A stretch of 64,000 nt of DNA, taken from positions 6,130,045-6,194,044 of the forward strand of contig OZ244935.1 of assembly GCA_965222005.1 (NCBI GenBank), read 5' to 3'. This stretch comes from CBDCTM01 sp965222005 (GTDB lineage Bacteria; Bacteroidota; Bacteroidia; Chitinophagales; Saprospiraceae). The notes beneath the pieces were generated by a model. That model was given only the letters and a program-made list of their open reading frames with translations, was not told where the DNA came from and searched no databases. How positions within the stretch are numbered: the stretch's first letter is position 1; each line of letters starts with the position of its first letter. Shown here piece by piece: positions 9,848-18,913 of this stretch. A program made the translations under genes and the position numbers.

Positions 9848-9951
9848 GACTCATTCCCTTACCGGAATTATCCGGCCAGGTTCAATGGGTATTATCTCAG
9901 CCAATCCCTTCAATGCTTATCGGGTTGATAGGATCAGCACCCCAATGAGAC
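9848..9951 (-). ncRNA. TPP riboswitch (THI element)
   Basis: On the minus strand the sequence contains the conserved THI-box blocks in order: GGGGTGC, then GGCTGAGATAATACCC, then GAACCTGGCCGGATAATTCC, then AAGGGAA. Closing stem P1 is formed by CTCATT (9949-9944) with AATGAG (9855-9850). The element lies in the leader of the TonB receptor gene. Binding of thiamin diphosphate is expected to favour the terminator at 9797-9817. Confidence 0.93.
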
Positions 9952-9975
9952 CCGGCAAAGGTAATAAAAACTATC

Positions 9976-10497
9976 TTATCCCCTGCCAGCATCCTGCAAG
10001 GCCTTGATCGCCGATACGGCCAGGTTCAGGCGTTCCGATTCAGTTCCCCAAACGGGTACATACTTGTTTTGGAGGCGCTGAAGGCTTTGCTCATACAATT
10101 TGTAAATGGAAGCTCTCTCTGCGGGATGCTCACGCAAGGGGTCATATACCCAGGGAATATCGGGCCGGCAAAGCAAGTACAATTCATAGGGGCGCTGCTC
10201 GATCTGGCGGACGATCCAATCATCGCATCTGCCGTATTTGTAGATGGACCAAATATACAGGGTGATGAGATCCGTATCGCAAATGAGGAGTGCAGCTTCA
10301 CCCGCCAGCTGCTTTTCGGCTTCCAGTTGCCCCCTGGCGATGTGGAGCAAATCTGCTTCCCGATAAGGCCGATCCAACTGGCTGAGATAAACCCTGGCGT
10401 ATTCGGGCACCAGCGGGCAGCCGAAATGACCGGCCAATTGGGTAGCCAGCGTGGTCTTGCCGGAAGATTCCGGGCCGGTGATCACTATCTTTTTCAT
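9976..10497 (-). CDS. NadR-like P-loop kinase (AAA_28-type ATP-binding protein)
   Basis: The product has a Walker A motif at its N-terminus (GPESSGKTTLA) and a DTD motif in a Walker B-like position (LICDTDLITLYIW). Its overall size and layout match the ribosylnicotinamide-kinase-like domain of NadR and its Bacteroidota relatives. In this phylum such proteins often sit with TonB receptors and PnuC/PnuT transporters under TPP riboswitches and are thought to phosphorylate salvaged thiamin. That role is inference here. I chose ATG 10497 because MKKIVITGPES is the usual family start; an in-frame ATG at 10527 would add 10 residues. A perfect minus-strand -7 box (TAATTTTG, 10560-10553) lies just upstream. 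The riboswitch lies 3' of this gene, so it does not control it. Confidence 0.8.
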   Translation of the reverse strand: MKKIVITGPESSGKTTLATQLAGHFGCPLVPEYARVYLSQLDRPYREADLLHIARGQLEAEKQLAGEAALLICDTDLITLYIWSIYKYGRCDDWIVRQIEQRPYELYLLCRPDIPWVYDPLREHPAERASIYKLYEQSLQRLQNKYVPVWGTESERLNLAVSAIKALQDAGRG

Positions 10498-10568
10498 TTC
10501 ACGACGCTCAATGCTTTTCTTCTCCATTTCTTTTCAAAACCCTAATTTTAGGCAAAATTATTAAACCA

Positions 10569-10982
10569 ATGAAATATCGAACTATGGTATGGCTCCTGCT
10601 CGGCTGCCTGTTGGCAGGGCCCGTGGCGGGTCAGCAAATCAGCTCTTTCAAGAGTTTTAAGGCTGCTAAAGCTGATTACGAAAACGTGAAAGTACTTCCT
10701 GTACATACCGATGAGGCGGTGAGCAGCTTTATTATATTTGTGAAAAAAGCGGTGGCTCCGCATTATCACAAAGATCATTCAGAGCATGTAGTGGTGTTGG
10801 AAGGGAAGGGTCTGATGCAGCTGGGCGATGAGCAAAGAAAAATCCGTAAAGGAGATATCGTCGTCATTCCCAAAGGGGTGGTACACAGCGTTCGGGTGAC
10901 GAGCCGCAAACCGATGAAGGTGCTGTCGGTACAAGCTCCGGAATTTAAAGGCAAGGATCGCATTTTCGTTGAAAAAAATTGA
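10569..10982 (+). CDS. Exported cupin-domain protein
   Basis: The 137-residue product starts with a signal peptide (MKYRTMVWLLLGCLLAGPVAGQQ). A single cupin follows: motif 1 is HYHKDHSEHVVVLEGKG (metal-type His residues with the Glu replaced in part) and motif 2 includes IPKGVVHSVRV. It is a small beta-barrel likely to bind a metal or small ligand in the periplasm. The substrate is unknown. It is divergently transcribed from the kinase gene with only 41-71 bp between starts, so the two may share a regulatory region. Confidence 0.8.
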   Translation: MKYRTMVWLLLGCLLAGPVAGQQISSFKSFKAAKADYENVKVLPVHTDEAVSSFIIFVKKAVAPHYHKDHSEHVVVLEGKGLMQLGDEQRKIRKGDIVVIPKGVVHSVRVTSRKPMKVLSVQAPEFKGKDRIFVEKN

Positions 10983-11031
10983 CTATCAATTACTTATACA
11001 TTAAATTACCCCAAATATTTTTATTGATTGC

Positions 11032-11616
11032 ATGCATGATATAGAACCACATTTTGTATGGCGCGATCACTACATTGCCGCCAATGACGAACGCTCGCCT
11101 TTCTTTGGAAGGGTGTACGATGAGTTTATGTTTTCCAATAAAGTGTACAATTACTACATCCATCCACAGTGGGATGAATTTGGTTCCGATACCTTGTATT
11201 TGAAGATTCTTTGGGTGGATTATGAGCAAGGGCAAGCCATCATGGAGCTGATCGGTGAATGGAACGATTGCCTGAAGAACGACATCATGCAGCTGAAACG
11301 AGAGGTGGTCGATCGCCTTGCCGGACAGGGCATCCGCAAATATCTGCTAATCTGCGAGCATGTGCTCAACTTTCACGGCTCCGATGACTGCTACTACGAG
11401 GAGTGGTACGATGACATCAAGGAAGAGGGGGGCTGGATTTGCCTGATGAATACGCTCGACCATGTAGCAGATGAAATGAAAGAAACCCAGCTCCAGTACT
11501 TTATACACTTTGGCAAGGCATTCAACGACATTCGCTGGCGAAACCAGAAGCCGCGCCTGCTGTTGAAAAGTGTAGAGCAAATTTTGAACAGCCGTGTGAA
11601 AAAACTGACTCATTAA
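11032..11616 (+). CDS. Conserved-looking cytosolic protein of unknown function
   Basis: The 194-residue product has no signal peptide or membrane segment. It is rich in aromatic and acidic residues (for example SDDCYYEEWYDDIKEEGG), suggesting a folded acidic domain. I do not recognise the family. It ends 18 bp before era and reads in the same direction, so it may be co-transcribed with the two ribosome-assembly GTPase genes. That position hints at, but does not establish, a link to ribosome biogenesis. Confidence 0.7.
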   Translation: MHDIEPHFVWRDHYIAANDERSPFFGRVYDEFMFSNKVYNYYIHPQWDEFGSDTLYLKILWVDYEQGQAIMELIGEWNDCLKNDIMQLKREVVDRLAGQGIRKYLLICEHVLNFHGSDDCYYEEWYDDIKEEGGWICLMNTLDHVADEMKETQLQYFIHFGKAFNDIRWRNQKPRLLLKSVEQILNSRVKKLTH

Positions 11617-11634
11617 CACCCACCAACCACCTTC

Positions 11635-12525
11635 ATGCACAAATCCGGATTTGTAAATATCATAGGCCGACCCAATGTAGGCAAATCTACGCTCATCAAT
11701 GCCCTGCTCGGCGAACGCATGTCCATCATTTCCCACAAGCCCCAAACCACCCGCCACCGCATCATCGGCATTTACAATGAACCCAATGTGCAAATCGTGT
11801 TTTCCGATACCCCCGGTATCATTACCGACCCTTCCTACAAAATGCAGGAAGCGATGAACAGTTTTGTGCATTCTACTTTTGAAGATGCCGATCTCATGCT
11901 CCTTATCACCGAAGCAGGTGAGCCCTACCCCAAAGACAGCTCTTTGCTCCAACGGCTGACCAAATTGGATAAGCCCGTGTTTTTAGTTATTAACAAAACA
12001 GACACGGCAAATCCAGAGCAAATCGCTCACATGATCGCCGCATGGAATAAAGCGCAAACCTTTACCGAAATCATCCCGATCTCTGCCCTGCATGGTCAGC
12101 AACTCGACCTCCTGCTCCGCCTCATCAAGGAGCAGCTCCCTGAAGGGCCACCTTTTTATCCAAAAGACCAGCTCACCGACAAGCCGGAGCGCTTTTTCGT
12201 CAGCGAAATCATCCGCGAAAAGATATTGCTACTTTACCACCAGGAGATTCCCTACTCCTGTGAGGTAGTGGTCGATAGTTTTAAAGAATTGGAAAATACG
12301 GCCCGGCCTACTCTACACATTCACGCTACTATTTACGTCATCCGACAAACGCAAAAAGGAATTATCATAGGCAAAAAAGGGGAAGCTATAAAGCGGCTGG
12401 GCATTGCGGCCCGCAACAGTATTGAGCAGTTTTTGGAACGCAAAGTGTTTTTGGAACTGCATGTGAAAGTCCGTACCGACTGGCGCAACGATGAGCGGAT
12501 GCTCCGCAATTTTGGCTACAGCTAG
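11635..12525 (+). CDS. era: GTPase Era (16S rRNA maturation / 30S assembly)
   Basis: The 296-residue length is normal for Era. The GTPase domain shows G1 GRPNVGKST, G3 DTPG and G4 NKTD. The C-terminal KH RNA-binding domain has GKKGEAIKRLG near residue 247. Era binds the 3' end of 16S rRNA and acts as an assembly checkpoint for the small subunit. The gene precedes der, another ribosome-assembly GTPase gene, by 55 bp, an arrangement common in Bacteroidota. Confidence 0.97.
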   Translation: MHKSGFVNIIGRPNVGKSTLINALLGERMSIISHKPQTTRHRIIGIYNEPNVQIVFSDTPGIITDPSYKMQEAMNSFVHSTFEDADLMLLITEAGEPYPKDSSLLQRLTKLDKPVFLVINKTDTANPEQIAHMIAAWNKAQTFTEIIPISALHGQQLDLLLRLIKEQLPEGPPFYPKDQLTDKPERFFVSEIIREKILLLYHQEIPYSCEVVVDSFKELENTARPTLHIHATIYVIRQTQKGIIIGKKGEAIKRLGIAARNSIEQFLERKVFLELHVKVRTDWRNDERMLRNFGYS

Positions 12526-12553
12526 CAAGCCTCCAAATTGCCCGTAAATTGTT

Positions 12554-12561
12554 TAATTTTG
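12554..12561 (+). promoter_or_regulatory. Candidate -7 box for der
   Basis: TAATTTTG matches TAnnTTTG perfectly. It would start transcription near 12567, giving der a leader of only about 15 nt before its TTG codon. No good -33 TTTG is present, so support is partial. Confidence 0.35.
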
Positions 12562-12580
12562 CTACACAAAATCAATCGTA

Positions 12581-13882
12581 TTGGGAAATATAGTAGCTAT
12601 AGTAGGAAGGCCAAATGTCGGCAAATCGACCCTCTTCAACCGCCTCATCGGCGGTCGGCAGGCCATCATCGATGATACCAGCGGCGTAACCCGCGACCGG
12701 CAATACGGCTACAGCGAGTGGAACGGAAAGCAGTTTACCGTAGTAGATACGGGCGGTTTTGTACTAAACTCCAAAGACATTTTCGAGTCGGCGATTCGCT
12801 CGCAGGTCAAAATTGCTATCGAAGAAGCCAGTGTGCTCATCTTCATGGTCGATGTAACTACCGGCATCACCGACCTTGATGAGGAGGTGGCCCGGATGCT
12901 CCGCAAATCGGATAAAGAAGTCTTTTTGGTAGTCAATAAAGCGGATAACAACAAACGCTTGTTGGAGGCGAATGAGTTTTGGAGCCTGGGCTTCGAATCG
13001 ACCTATTTTATATCTTCCCTCACTGGCAGCGGCACAGGCGAGCTGCTGGATGCCGTCACCGAGCACATCGAAGAGCTGCAGCCTCTGGATAGCGAGCTGC
13101 CCAAGTTTGCCGTCCTCGGCCAGCCTAATGTGGGCAAATCCTCCCTGGTCAATGCCTTACTCGGAGAGGATCGCAACATTGTGACCGATATTGCCGGCAC
13201 CACGCGCGATTCCATCCACTCCAAGTACAGTAAATTTGGCAAAGAGTTTTTGATGATCGATACCGCCGGTATCCGCAAAAAATCGAAAGTGCATGAAAAT
13301 CTGGAATTTTATTCCGTCATGCGCGCCATCAAAGCACTGGAAGAAGCCGATGTTTGCCTGCTCATGGTTGATGCGCAAACGGGCATCGAAGCGCAGGATA
13401 TGAGCATTTTCCGGCTGGCACAAAAGCGCAATAAGGGCCTGGTGCTGTTGGTAAACAAGTGGGATTTAGTAGAAAAAGCTACCAATACGGCCCGCGATTT
13501 TGAAAAGGCTCTACGCGAAAAGCTGGCTCCCTTCAATGATTTGCCGATTATTTTTATTTCCGCCCTTGAAAAGCAGCGCATTTTCAAAGCCATTGAGCGA
13601 GCGTTGGAAGTACATGAGCGGCGCTCTCAAAAGCTGAAAACCAGCGAGCTCAATGATGTCATGCTCAAATCCATCGAACGTTATCCGCCCCCCTCGCATA
13701 AGGGCCGCTTTGCCAAAATCAAGTACATCACTCAACTGCCTGTGTACTATCCGGCATTTGCCTTTTTTTGCAATAATCCCAAATACATCAAGGATAGCTA
13801 TAAAAATTATCTTGAAAACCAGCTGCGCAAGCATTTCAACTTCACTGGCGTACCAATCAGCATATTTTTTCGTAAGAAATAG
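12581..13882 (+). CDS. der: GTPase Der (EngA), 50S assembly, TTG start
   Basis: The 433-residue product has two tandem GTPase domains, each with its own P-loop (GRPNVGKSTLF near residue 9 and GQPNVGKSSLV near residue 180), DTGG/DTAG G3 motifs and NKAD/NKWD G4 motifs, followed by a C-terminal KH-like domain. Der assists assembly of the large ribosomal subunit. The start is TTG at 12581. The in-frame stop TAA at 12554-12556 leaves no ATG or GTG, and the resulting N-terminus (MGNIVAIVGRPN) is the standard one for the family. The rare start codon may keep expression low. Confidence 0.95.
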   Translation: MGNIVAIVGRPNVGKSTLFNRLIGGRQAIIDDTSGVTRDRQYGYSEWNGKQFTVVDTGGFVLNSKDIFESAIRSQVKIAIEEASVLIFMVDVTTGITDLDEEVARMLRKSDKEVFLVVNKADNNKRLLEANEFWSLGFESTYFISSLTGSGTGELLDAVTEHIEELQPLDSELPKFAVLGQPNVGKSSLVNALLGEDRNIVTDIAGTTRDSIHSKYSKFGKEFLMIDTAGIRKKSKVHENLEFYSVMRAIKALEEADVCLLMVDAQTGIEAQDMSIFRLAQKRNKGLVLLVNKWDLVEKATNTARDFEKALREKLAPFNDLPIIFISALEKQRIFKAIERALEVHERRSQKLKTSELNDVMLKSIERYPPPSHKGRFAKIKYITQLPVYYPAFAFFCNNPKYIKDSYKNYLENQLRKHFNFTGVPISIFFRKK

Positions 13883-13894
13883 CAAAATCTCCTT

Positions 13895-14464
13895 ATGCCT
13901 TTTAGCGATACTACTTTTGAGGGTCTCAAAATATTTGAGCCCCGCCTGTTTGAAGATGAGCGCGGCTATTTTTACGAAAGCTACAACCAGCAGGTATTTG
14001 AGGCCGCAGGAATCTCCACTCAGTTTGTACAGGACAATCAATCCAAATCCACTTACGGAGTGCTGCGCGGCTTACATTATCAGGTTCCGCCCTTTGCCCA
14101 GGCCAAATTGGTGCGCGTACTGCAAGGCGAGGTATTGGATGTAGCGGTCGATATCCGGCCAGGCTCTCCTACCTATGGGCAGCAATACAGCGTTTTACTC
14201 AGCGGCACCAATCACCGCCAAATATTTATCCCCCAGGGGTTTGCACATGGCTTTGTAGTACTCAGCCCAAGCGCGGTATTTGCTTATAAATGTGACAATT
14301 TTTATTCTAAAGCCCATGAGGCAGGGATTCTGTACAACGACCCTTCGCTCAATATTGATTGGCAAATTGATGCGGCGGATAGGATACTCTCCACAAAAGA
14401 TAAGCAAAATCCGCCTTTTGGCCAGCATCGGCCTTTCCGAATGACAGAGCTTTCAAATGACTAA
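13895..14464 (+). CDS. rfbC: dTDP-4-dehydrorhamnose 3,5-epimerase
   Basis: The 189-residue product has the cupin-type fold of RmlC/RfbC. Family features include LFEDERGYFYESY, GVLRGLHYQ with the catalytic-region His, and IPQGFAHGF. It carries out the third step in dTDP-L-rhamnose synthesis for cell-surface polysaccharide. It starts 12 bp after der and is followed directly by rfbD. rfbA and rfbB, which act earlier in the pathway, are not in this window, so the pathway genes are split. Confidence 0.95.
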   Translation: MPFSDTTFEGLKIFEPRLFEDERGYFYESYNQQVFEAAGISTQFVQDNQSKSTYGVLRGLHYQVPPFAQAKLVRVLQGEVLDVAVDIRPGSPTYGQQYSVLLSGTNHRQIFIPQGFAHGFVVLSPSAVFAYKCDNFYSKAHEAGILYNDPSLNIDWQIDAADRILSTKDKQNPPFGQHRPFRMTELSND

Positions 14465-14471
14465 CAATCGT

Positions 14472-15374
14472 ATGGCAAAAATATTGGTGACAGGCGCAAG
14501 CGGACAATTGGGCAGCGAGCTACAGGCATGTAGCCACCACTGGCCGGGCCTGGCTTTCATCTTTACCGATTCCACTGAGCTCGACATTAGCCGGGCCGAA
14601 GTTGTGGAGCAGTTCTTCCGGACTCATTCATTCGATTATTGCATCAACTGCGCCGCCTATACCGCCGTTGATAAGGCTGAAAGTGAAGAAGAACGGGCCT
14701 TCAGGGTTAATGAGCAGGGAGCCCGGAATTTGGCAAGCTCGGCAGCAGCGCAGCAAATTAAGCTGTTTCACCTCTCTACCGATTATGTATATCACAATGC
14801 ACTCAACCGCCCGCTCAGGGAGGAGGATCCCTGCCAGCCACAATCGGTATATGCCCGCAGCAAATATGCTGGTGAGCAGGCGGTGTTAAAACTTTTACCC
14901 TCTGCTATGGTGCTGCGAACCTCCTGGGTGTATAGTGCGTTTGGGCACAATTTTGTAAAAACGATGCTTCGCCTGGGCAAGGAGCGCGAACAGCTGAACA
15001 TTGTTTACGATCAGATCGGCACCCCCACTTATGCCCGTGATCTGGCCCTCGCCATCCTCCGCATCATCCGGCAGCTCGAAAGCGGAGCAGTAGAGCAGCA
15101 GGCGGCGGCTGGTATTTTCAATTTCAGCAATGAGGGCGTCACCAGTTGGTATGATTTCGCATTGGCTATCTGGCAGCAGGCAGGTATTGAATGCAGCGCA
15201 GCCCCCATCCTCAGCCGGGCCTACCCTACCCCTGCTCCCCGGCCCGCCTTCAGCCTGCTGGATAAGGAAAAAATAAAACAGACTTTTGGCCTTTCGATAC
15301 CTCATTGGCGGCAGAGCCTGCCAAATTGCTTATTCGCCATCAAGCAGGCGGAGCAATTGGCCTCCTCATCCTAA
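14472..15374 (+). CDS. rfbD: dTDP-4-dehydrorhamnose reductase
   Basis: This is a short-chain (extended SDR) reductase with an N-terminal NAD(P) fold (MAKILVTGASGQLGSEL), the STDYVYH region and a YARSKYAGE active-site motif (YxxxK). It makes dTDP-L-rhamnose from the product of RfbC. I chose ATG 14472 because it gives the standard N-terminus. An in-frame ATG at 14457 would add five residues (MTNNR) and overlap the rfbC stop by 8 nt. The genes are almost certainly co-transcribed. Confidence 0.94.
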   Translation: MAKILVTGASGQLGSELQACSHHWPGLAFIFTDSTELDISRAEVVEQFFRTHSFDYCINCAAYTAVDKAESEEERAFRVNEQGARNLASSAAAQQIKLFHLSTDYVYHNALNRPLREEDPCQPQSVYARSKYAGEQAVLKLLPSAMVLRTSWVYSAFGHNFVKTMLRLGKEREQLNIVYDQIGTPTYARDLALAILRIIRQLESGAVEQQAAAGIFNFSNEGVTSWYDFALAIWQQAGIECSAAPILSRAYPTPAPRPAFSLLDKEKIKQTFGLSIPHWRQSLPNCLFAIKQAEQLASSS

Positions 15375-15383
15375 TGTTATCCT

Positions 15384-15941
15384 ATGAAAAACTTTGAAGC
15401 GCAGTATCTTACCAACATCCAACAACTTTTTCGATACTATAAATCGCTGGGCAACAAGGCTTTAGCCCGTCTGGACGCAGCCCAGCTACATCAAGCTCCC
15501 GGCGGCGAAGCATCCAATACCGTGGCTGTGATCGTCAAGCATTTGCACGGCAATATGCTTTCCCGCTGGACAGATTTTCTGGAGTCGGATGGGGAGAAAG
15601 CCTGGCGGCAACGCGAGCAGGAGTTTGAAGATTCGTTGGAATCGAAAGAGGCGGTATTGGAAGCCTGGGAGGAGGGCTGGGCCTGCCTTTTCAAAGCACT
15701 CGATCCATTGACCGCTGGCGATATGGAGCGTATCGTGTACATCCGCAAGGAGGGGCACAGCCTGCTGGAAGCTCTCAACCGGCAATTAGCTCATTATGCC
15801 TACCATGTCGGGCAGATCGTATATGTGGCCAAAAGCCTGCTGGGCAATGATTGGGAGAGCTTGTCGATAGCCCGGGGGGCATCTGAGCGGTTCAATGCGG
15901 AGAAATTTAGCCAGGAAAAGCGGCGCAAGAATTTTATCTGA
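15384..15941 (+). CDS. DUF1572 / DinB-superfamily protein
   Basis: The 185-residue product has the layout of DUF1572, a branch of the DinB/YfiT four-helix-bundle superfamily. It has a conserved His in VKHLHGNM near residue 55 and a His pair in LAHYAYHVGQI near residue 140, which fit a metal site. Related proteins act as bacillithiol-type or thiol transferases, but for this branch the reaction is not known. It follows rfbD by 9 bp and may be in the same transcript by chance of position. Confidence 0.82.
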   Translation: MKNFEAQYLTNIQQLFRYYKSLGNKALARLDAAQLHQAPGGEASNTVAVIVKHLHGNMLSRWTDFLESDGEKAWRQREQEFEDSLESKEAVLEAWEEGWACLFKALDPLTAGDMERIVYIRKEGHSLLEALNRQLAHYAYHVGQIVYVAKSLLGNDWESLSIARGASERFNAEKFSQEKRRKNFI

Positions 15942-16014
15942 AGGCTATGGCGGCCAGGCAGCTGTAGCCCGACCTATTATACAAACTAATTATTTGAATA
16001 ATTCGTTAAAATTA

Positions 16015-16063
16015 TTGATGCGTTTGCGTCAATATTACGTATAGTAGGCTACAAATAGGCTAC
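16015..16063. repeat. Inverted repeat plus 8-bp direct repeat upstream of a T9SS protein gene
   Basis: TTGATGC (16015-16021) and GCGTCAA (16026-16032) form a 7-bp arm pair with one mismatch around GTTT. TAGGCTAC follows twice (16045-16052 and 16056-16063), the second copy running into TACTTTG. This arrangement could be an operator or promoter for the gene at 16118, but I see no full promoter consensus. Confidence 0.35.
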
Positions 16064-16117
16064 TTTGCATCATCTGAAAGCGCTCTAAGTTATAAATTTG
16101 TTGGCAAATGAAATTCT

Positions 16118-18904
16118 ATGCAGCATCGTTTTTACAAACTCACCTTTAGCTTATTGGCAGTACTCGTTTTCTGCTTACTTGCACAAAATGCCTCTGCTAC
16201 GCACAATCGGGCCGGCGAAATCACTTATGTCCAGACGGATGTACTGACTATTGTAGCAACCATTACCACCTACACGAAAGCCAGCAGCGTACCGGCTGAT
16301 CGCGATAGCCTGATGATTTGCTGGGGAGATATGCGATGCCAATGGGTACAACGTTCGGTGGAGCAATTCCTGCCTAATGATACCAAATTCAACCAATATG
16401 TGGCCACTCACACCTATTCGGGGCAGGCCCATTACACCATATCCATGACCGACCCCAACCGCAACGGTGGAATATTGAACGTCAATCCACCGAGTTCGGA
16501 CAACGTACCCTTTCATCTGGAAACGACAGTGACTTTTTTCAATCCTCAATTTTCAGGCTTTAACAACTCTCCGGTACTCTTACAACCTCCTATCGATATT
16601 GCATGTGTTGACCGCGTATTTGTCCACAATCCCAATGCCTTTGATGCAGACGGCGACAGCCTGGCTTACCGTCTGATCACTCCTTTGCAGGATGTGAACA
16701 CACAGGTCCCCAACTACAGTTTTCCCGATCAGATCAGCTCGGGACCTGGTAATGCGATTAGCTTCAATCAAACCACAGGTACTTTTACCTGGAACTCTCC
16801 CAAGAAGACCGGCGAATACAATATTGCCATGTATATTATTGAATACCGCGATGGTGTGGCCATTGATACGATGATCCGGGATATGCAAATATTGGTGGAA
16901 GATTGTGAAAATGATCCTCCTCAAATCGAGACAATCAGCGAATTGTGCGTGATTGCCGGTGAGCTGATAGAATTTGACGTGACGGCTACTGCTCCACTCA
17001 GTGATACGGATCAAAAAGTTGAGATGACGGCTACCGGTGGCCCCTTCGAGCTGGACATCAGCCCGGCCCAGTTCAATGTAGTTGGCGGGTATCAGCCCCA
17101 GCCGCTGGTCGGTATTTTTCGATGGCAAACCACCTGCGAGCATATCTCCGATCAGTTTTACAATATTATTTTCAGGGCGGCGGATAATTTCCCGATTTTG
17201 GATGGCAGCAACGATACCCTCTACCTATCCACCCTCAAGGTAGTGCGCATCAAGGTAGTGGGGCCTCCGCCCCAAGATGTGCTCGCCGAAGCGGATAATG
17301 GTGAGGTGACGGTGAGCTGGGAAAATCCTTACAGCTGTGAAGATGCGGAGGACGATTACTTCATTGGTTTTACCGTTTGGCGGCGCGAGGGCAGCAATCC
17401 TTTCCCTTCAGATACTTGTGAGACGGGGCTGGCTGGCAAGGGATATACCCAATTGAATACCCTTTGGACCCGGGAAATAGTGGGCGGCCGGTATTATTAC
17501 CTCGATCAGGAAGTGGAGCGGGGGCGCACTTATTGCTATCGGATATTGGCAGAATTTGCACGTACCTCGGCAGGAAATCATCTGTTCAATTTCGTCGAAA
17601 GCATGCCTTCTATGGAATATTGTGTGCAACTCAGCCGCGACATTCCACTTATTACGCATGTAGATGTAGATACCAATGGTACCGACCTCACGAATGGACG
17701 CATCATTGTGCAATGGACCAAACCCAAGGTGGAAGACCTGGACACCCTTGCCAATCCCGGGCCGTATCGTTATCAGGTACTGCGAGCTGTCGGCATGACG
17801 GATGTAGATGCAGATTTTGCAGAATTGCCTGGTGCGTCTTTCGTCAGCGCCACCTTTGCGGGGGCCAATGATACTGTATTTGTGGATAATACGCTCAATA
17901 CAGTAAACAATCCCTATTCTTATAAAATTGCCTTTTATACCGGCAACGCTCCGGATGCACGCGGATCGACTAATCCAGCCTCTTCGATTTATCTAAGTAT
18001 TGCCTCTACGGATGAGACCAACATTCTGAGTTGGGAGGAAATGGTGCCCTGGAATAATAGCGTTTATACCATCTACCGGCAGAACGACAGCGGAGTTTTT
18101 GACTCGATCGGCATTAGCAATGAGCTCCAATATACCGATTCCGGCCTGCTCAATGGCAAGGAATATTGCTACTACCTGCGCAGCGAAGGCAGCTATGGTA
18201 TTGATGGTATCGTAAACCCGATCTTCAACCGATCGCAGGAGCATTGTGGGATACCGCTCGATACCATCCCCCCCTGCCCGCCTTTGCTGAAGGTTTTCAA
18301 CATCTGCAATGATCCGGCTTATCAAAATGATTGTGCCAGCGGCGAGCGGTTGGAAAATTTGCTTGCCTGGCAAAATCCGATCCGCCTCTGTGAAGAGACC
18401 GATGATGTAGTTGGCTACAATGTATATTACACCCCGGTGATGGGGGGTGAATTTAGTCTTATTCATTCTACACTCAACTCGCTGGATACCAGCCATTTGC
18501 ACATCCCGGAAATTGGCATTGCTGGCTGCTATGCGGTTACCGCCATCGATACTTTCAATAATGAAAGTGCTTTTAGCAATATCATCTGTGTGGATAATTG
18601 CCCGATTTATGAGCTCCCCAATGTATTCACACCCAATGGCGATGGTGTACACGAAGTATTCGAACCCTTCCCCTACTGCTTTGTAGATCGGGTGGATATG
18701 AAAATATACAATCGCTGGGGGCAGGTAATTTTTGAAACTACCGATCCCGATATTCAATGGGATGGTCGAAATCTATCGGGCAAAGAACTGGCGGAAGGGG
18801 TCTATTATTACCATTGCCGGGTATTTGAGCAGCGAGTATCGGGGGTAGTCATCCGACCAGAAATACTGAGCGGTTATATCGAGCTGCTGCGTGGCCAACA
18901 ATAG
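16118..18904 (+). CDS. Cell-surface protein with fibronectin-III-like repeats and T9SS type-B sorting domain
   Basis: The 928-residue product has a signal peptide (MQHRFYKLTFSLLAVLVFCLL...ASA). It continues with several Ig/cadherin-like and fibronectin-III-like beta modules (for example VTVSWENP, ILSWEEM and LLAWQNP at strand starts). It ends with a gliding-motility-type C-terminal domain: LPNVFTPNGDGVHEVFEP, MKIYNRWGQVIFET, WDGRNLSGKELAEGVYYY. That type-B domain targets proteins to the type IX secretion system and the cell surface. An adhesin or extracellular scaffold role is inferred. It is followed by ribE after 9 bp, although the two functions are unrelated. Confidence 0.9.
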   Translation: MQHRFYKLTFSLLAVLVFCLLAQNASATHNRAGEITYVQTDVLTIVATITTYTKASSVPADRDSLMICWGDMRCQWVQRSVEQFLPNDTKFNQYVATHTYSGQAHYTISMTDPNRNGGILNVNPPSSDNVPFHLETTVTFFNPQFSGFNNSPVLLQPPIDIACVDRVFVHNPNAFDADGDSLAYRLITPLQDVNTQVPNYSFPDQISSGPGNAISFNQTTGTFTWNSPKKTGEYNIAMYIIEYRDGVAIDTMIRDMQILVEDCENDPPQIETISELCVIAGELIEFDVTATAPLSDTDQKVEMTATGGPFELDISPAQFNVVGGYQPQPLVGIFRWQTTCEHISDQFYNIIFRAADNFPILDGSNDTLYLSTLKVVRIKVVGPPPQDVLAEADNGEVTVSWENPYSCEDAEDDYFIGFTVWRREGSNPFPSDTCETGLAGKGYTQLNTLWTREIVGGRYYYLDQEVERGRTYCYRILAEFARTSAGNHLFNFVESMPSMEYCVQLSRDIPLITHVDVDTNGTDLTNGRIIVQWTKPKVEDLDTLANPGPYRYQVLRAVGMTDVDADFAELPGASFVSATFAGANDTVFVDNTLNTVNNPYSYKIAFYTGNAPDARGSTNPASSIYLSIASTDETNILSWEEMVPWNNSVYTIYRQNDSGVFDSIGISNELQYTDSGLLNGKEYCYYLRSEGSYGIDGIVNPIFNRSQEHCGIPLDTIPPCPPLLKVFNICNDPAYQNDCASGERLENLLAWQNPIRLCEETDDVVGYNVYYTPVMGGEFSLIHSTLNSLDTSHLHIPEIGIAGCYAVTAIDTFNNESAFSNIICVDNCPIYELPNVFTPNGDGVHEVFEPFPYCFVDRVDMKIYNRWGQVIFETTDPDIQWDGRNLSGKELAEGVYYYHCRVFEQRVSGVVIRPEILSGYIELLRGQQ

Positions 18905-18913
18905 TCAGGATAT

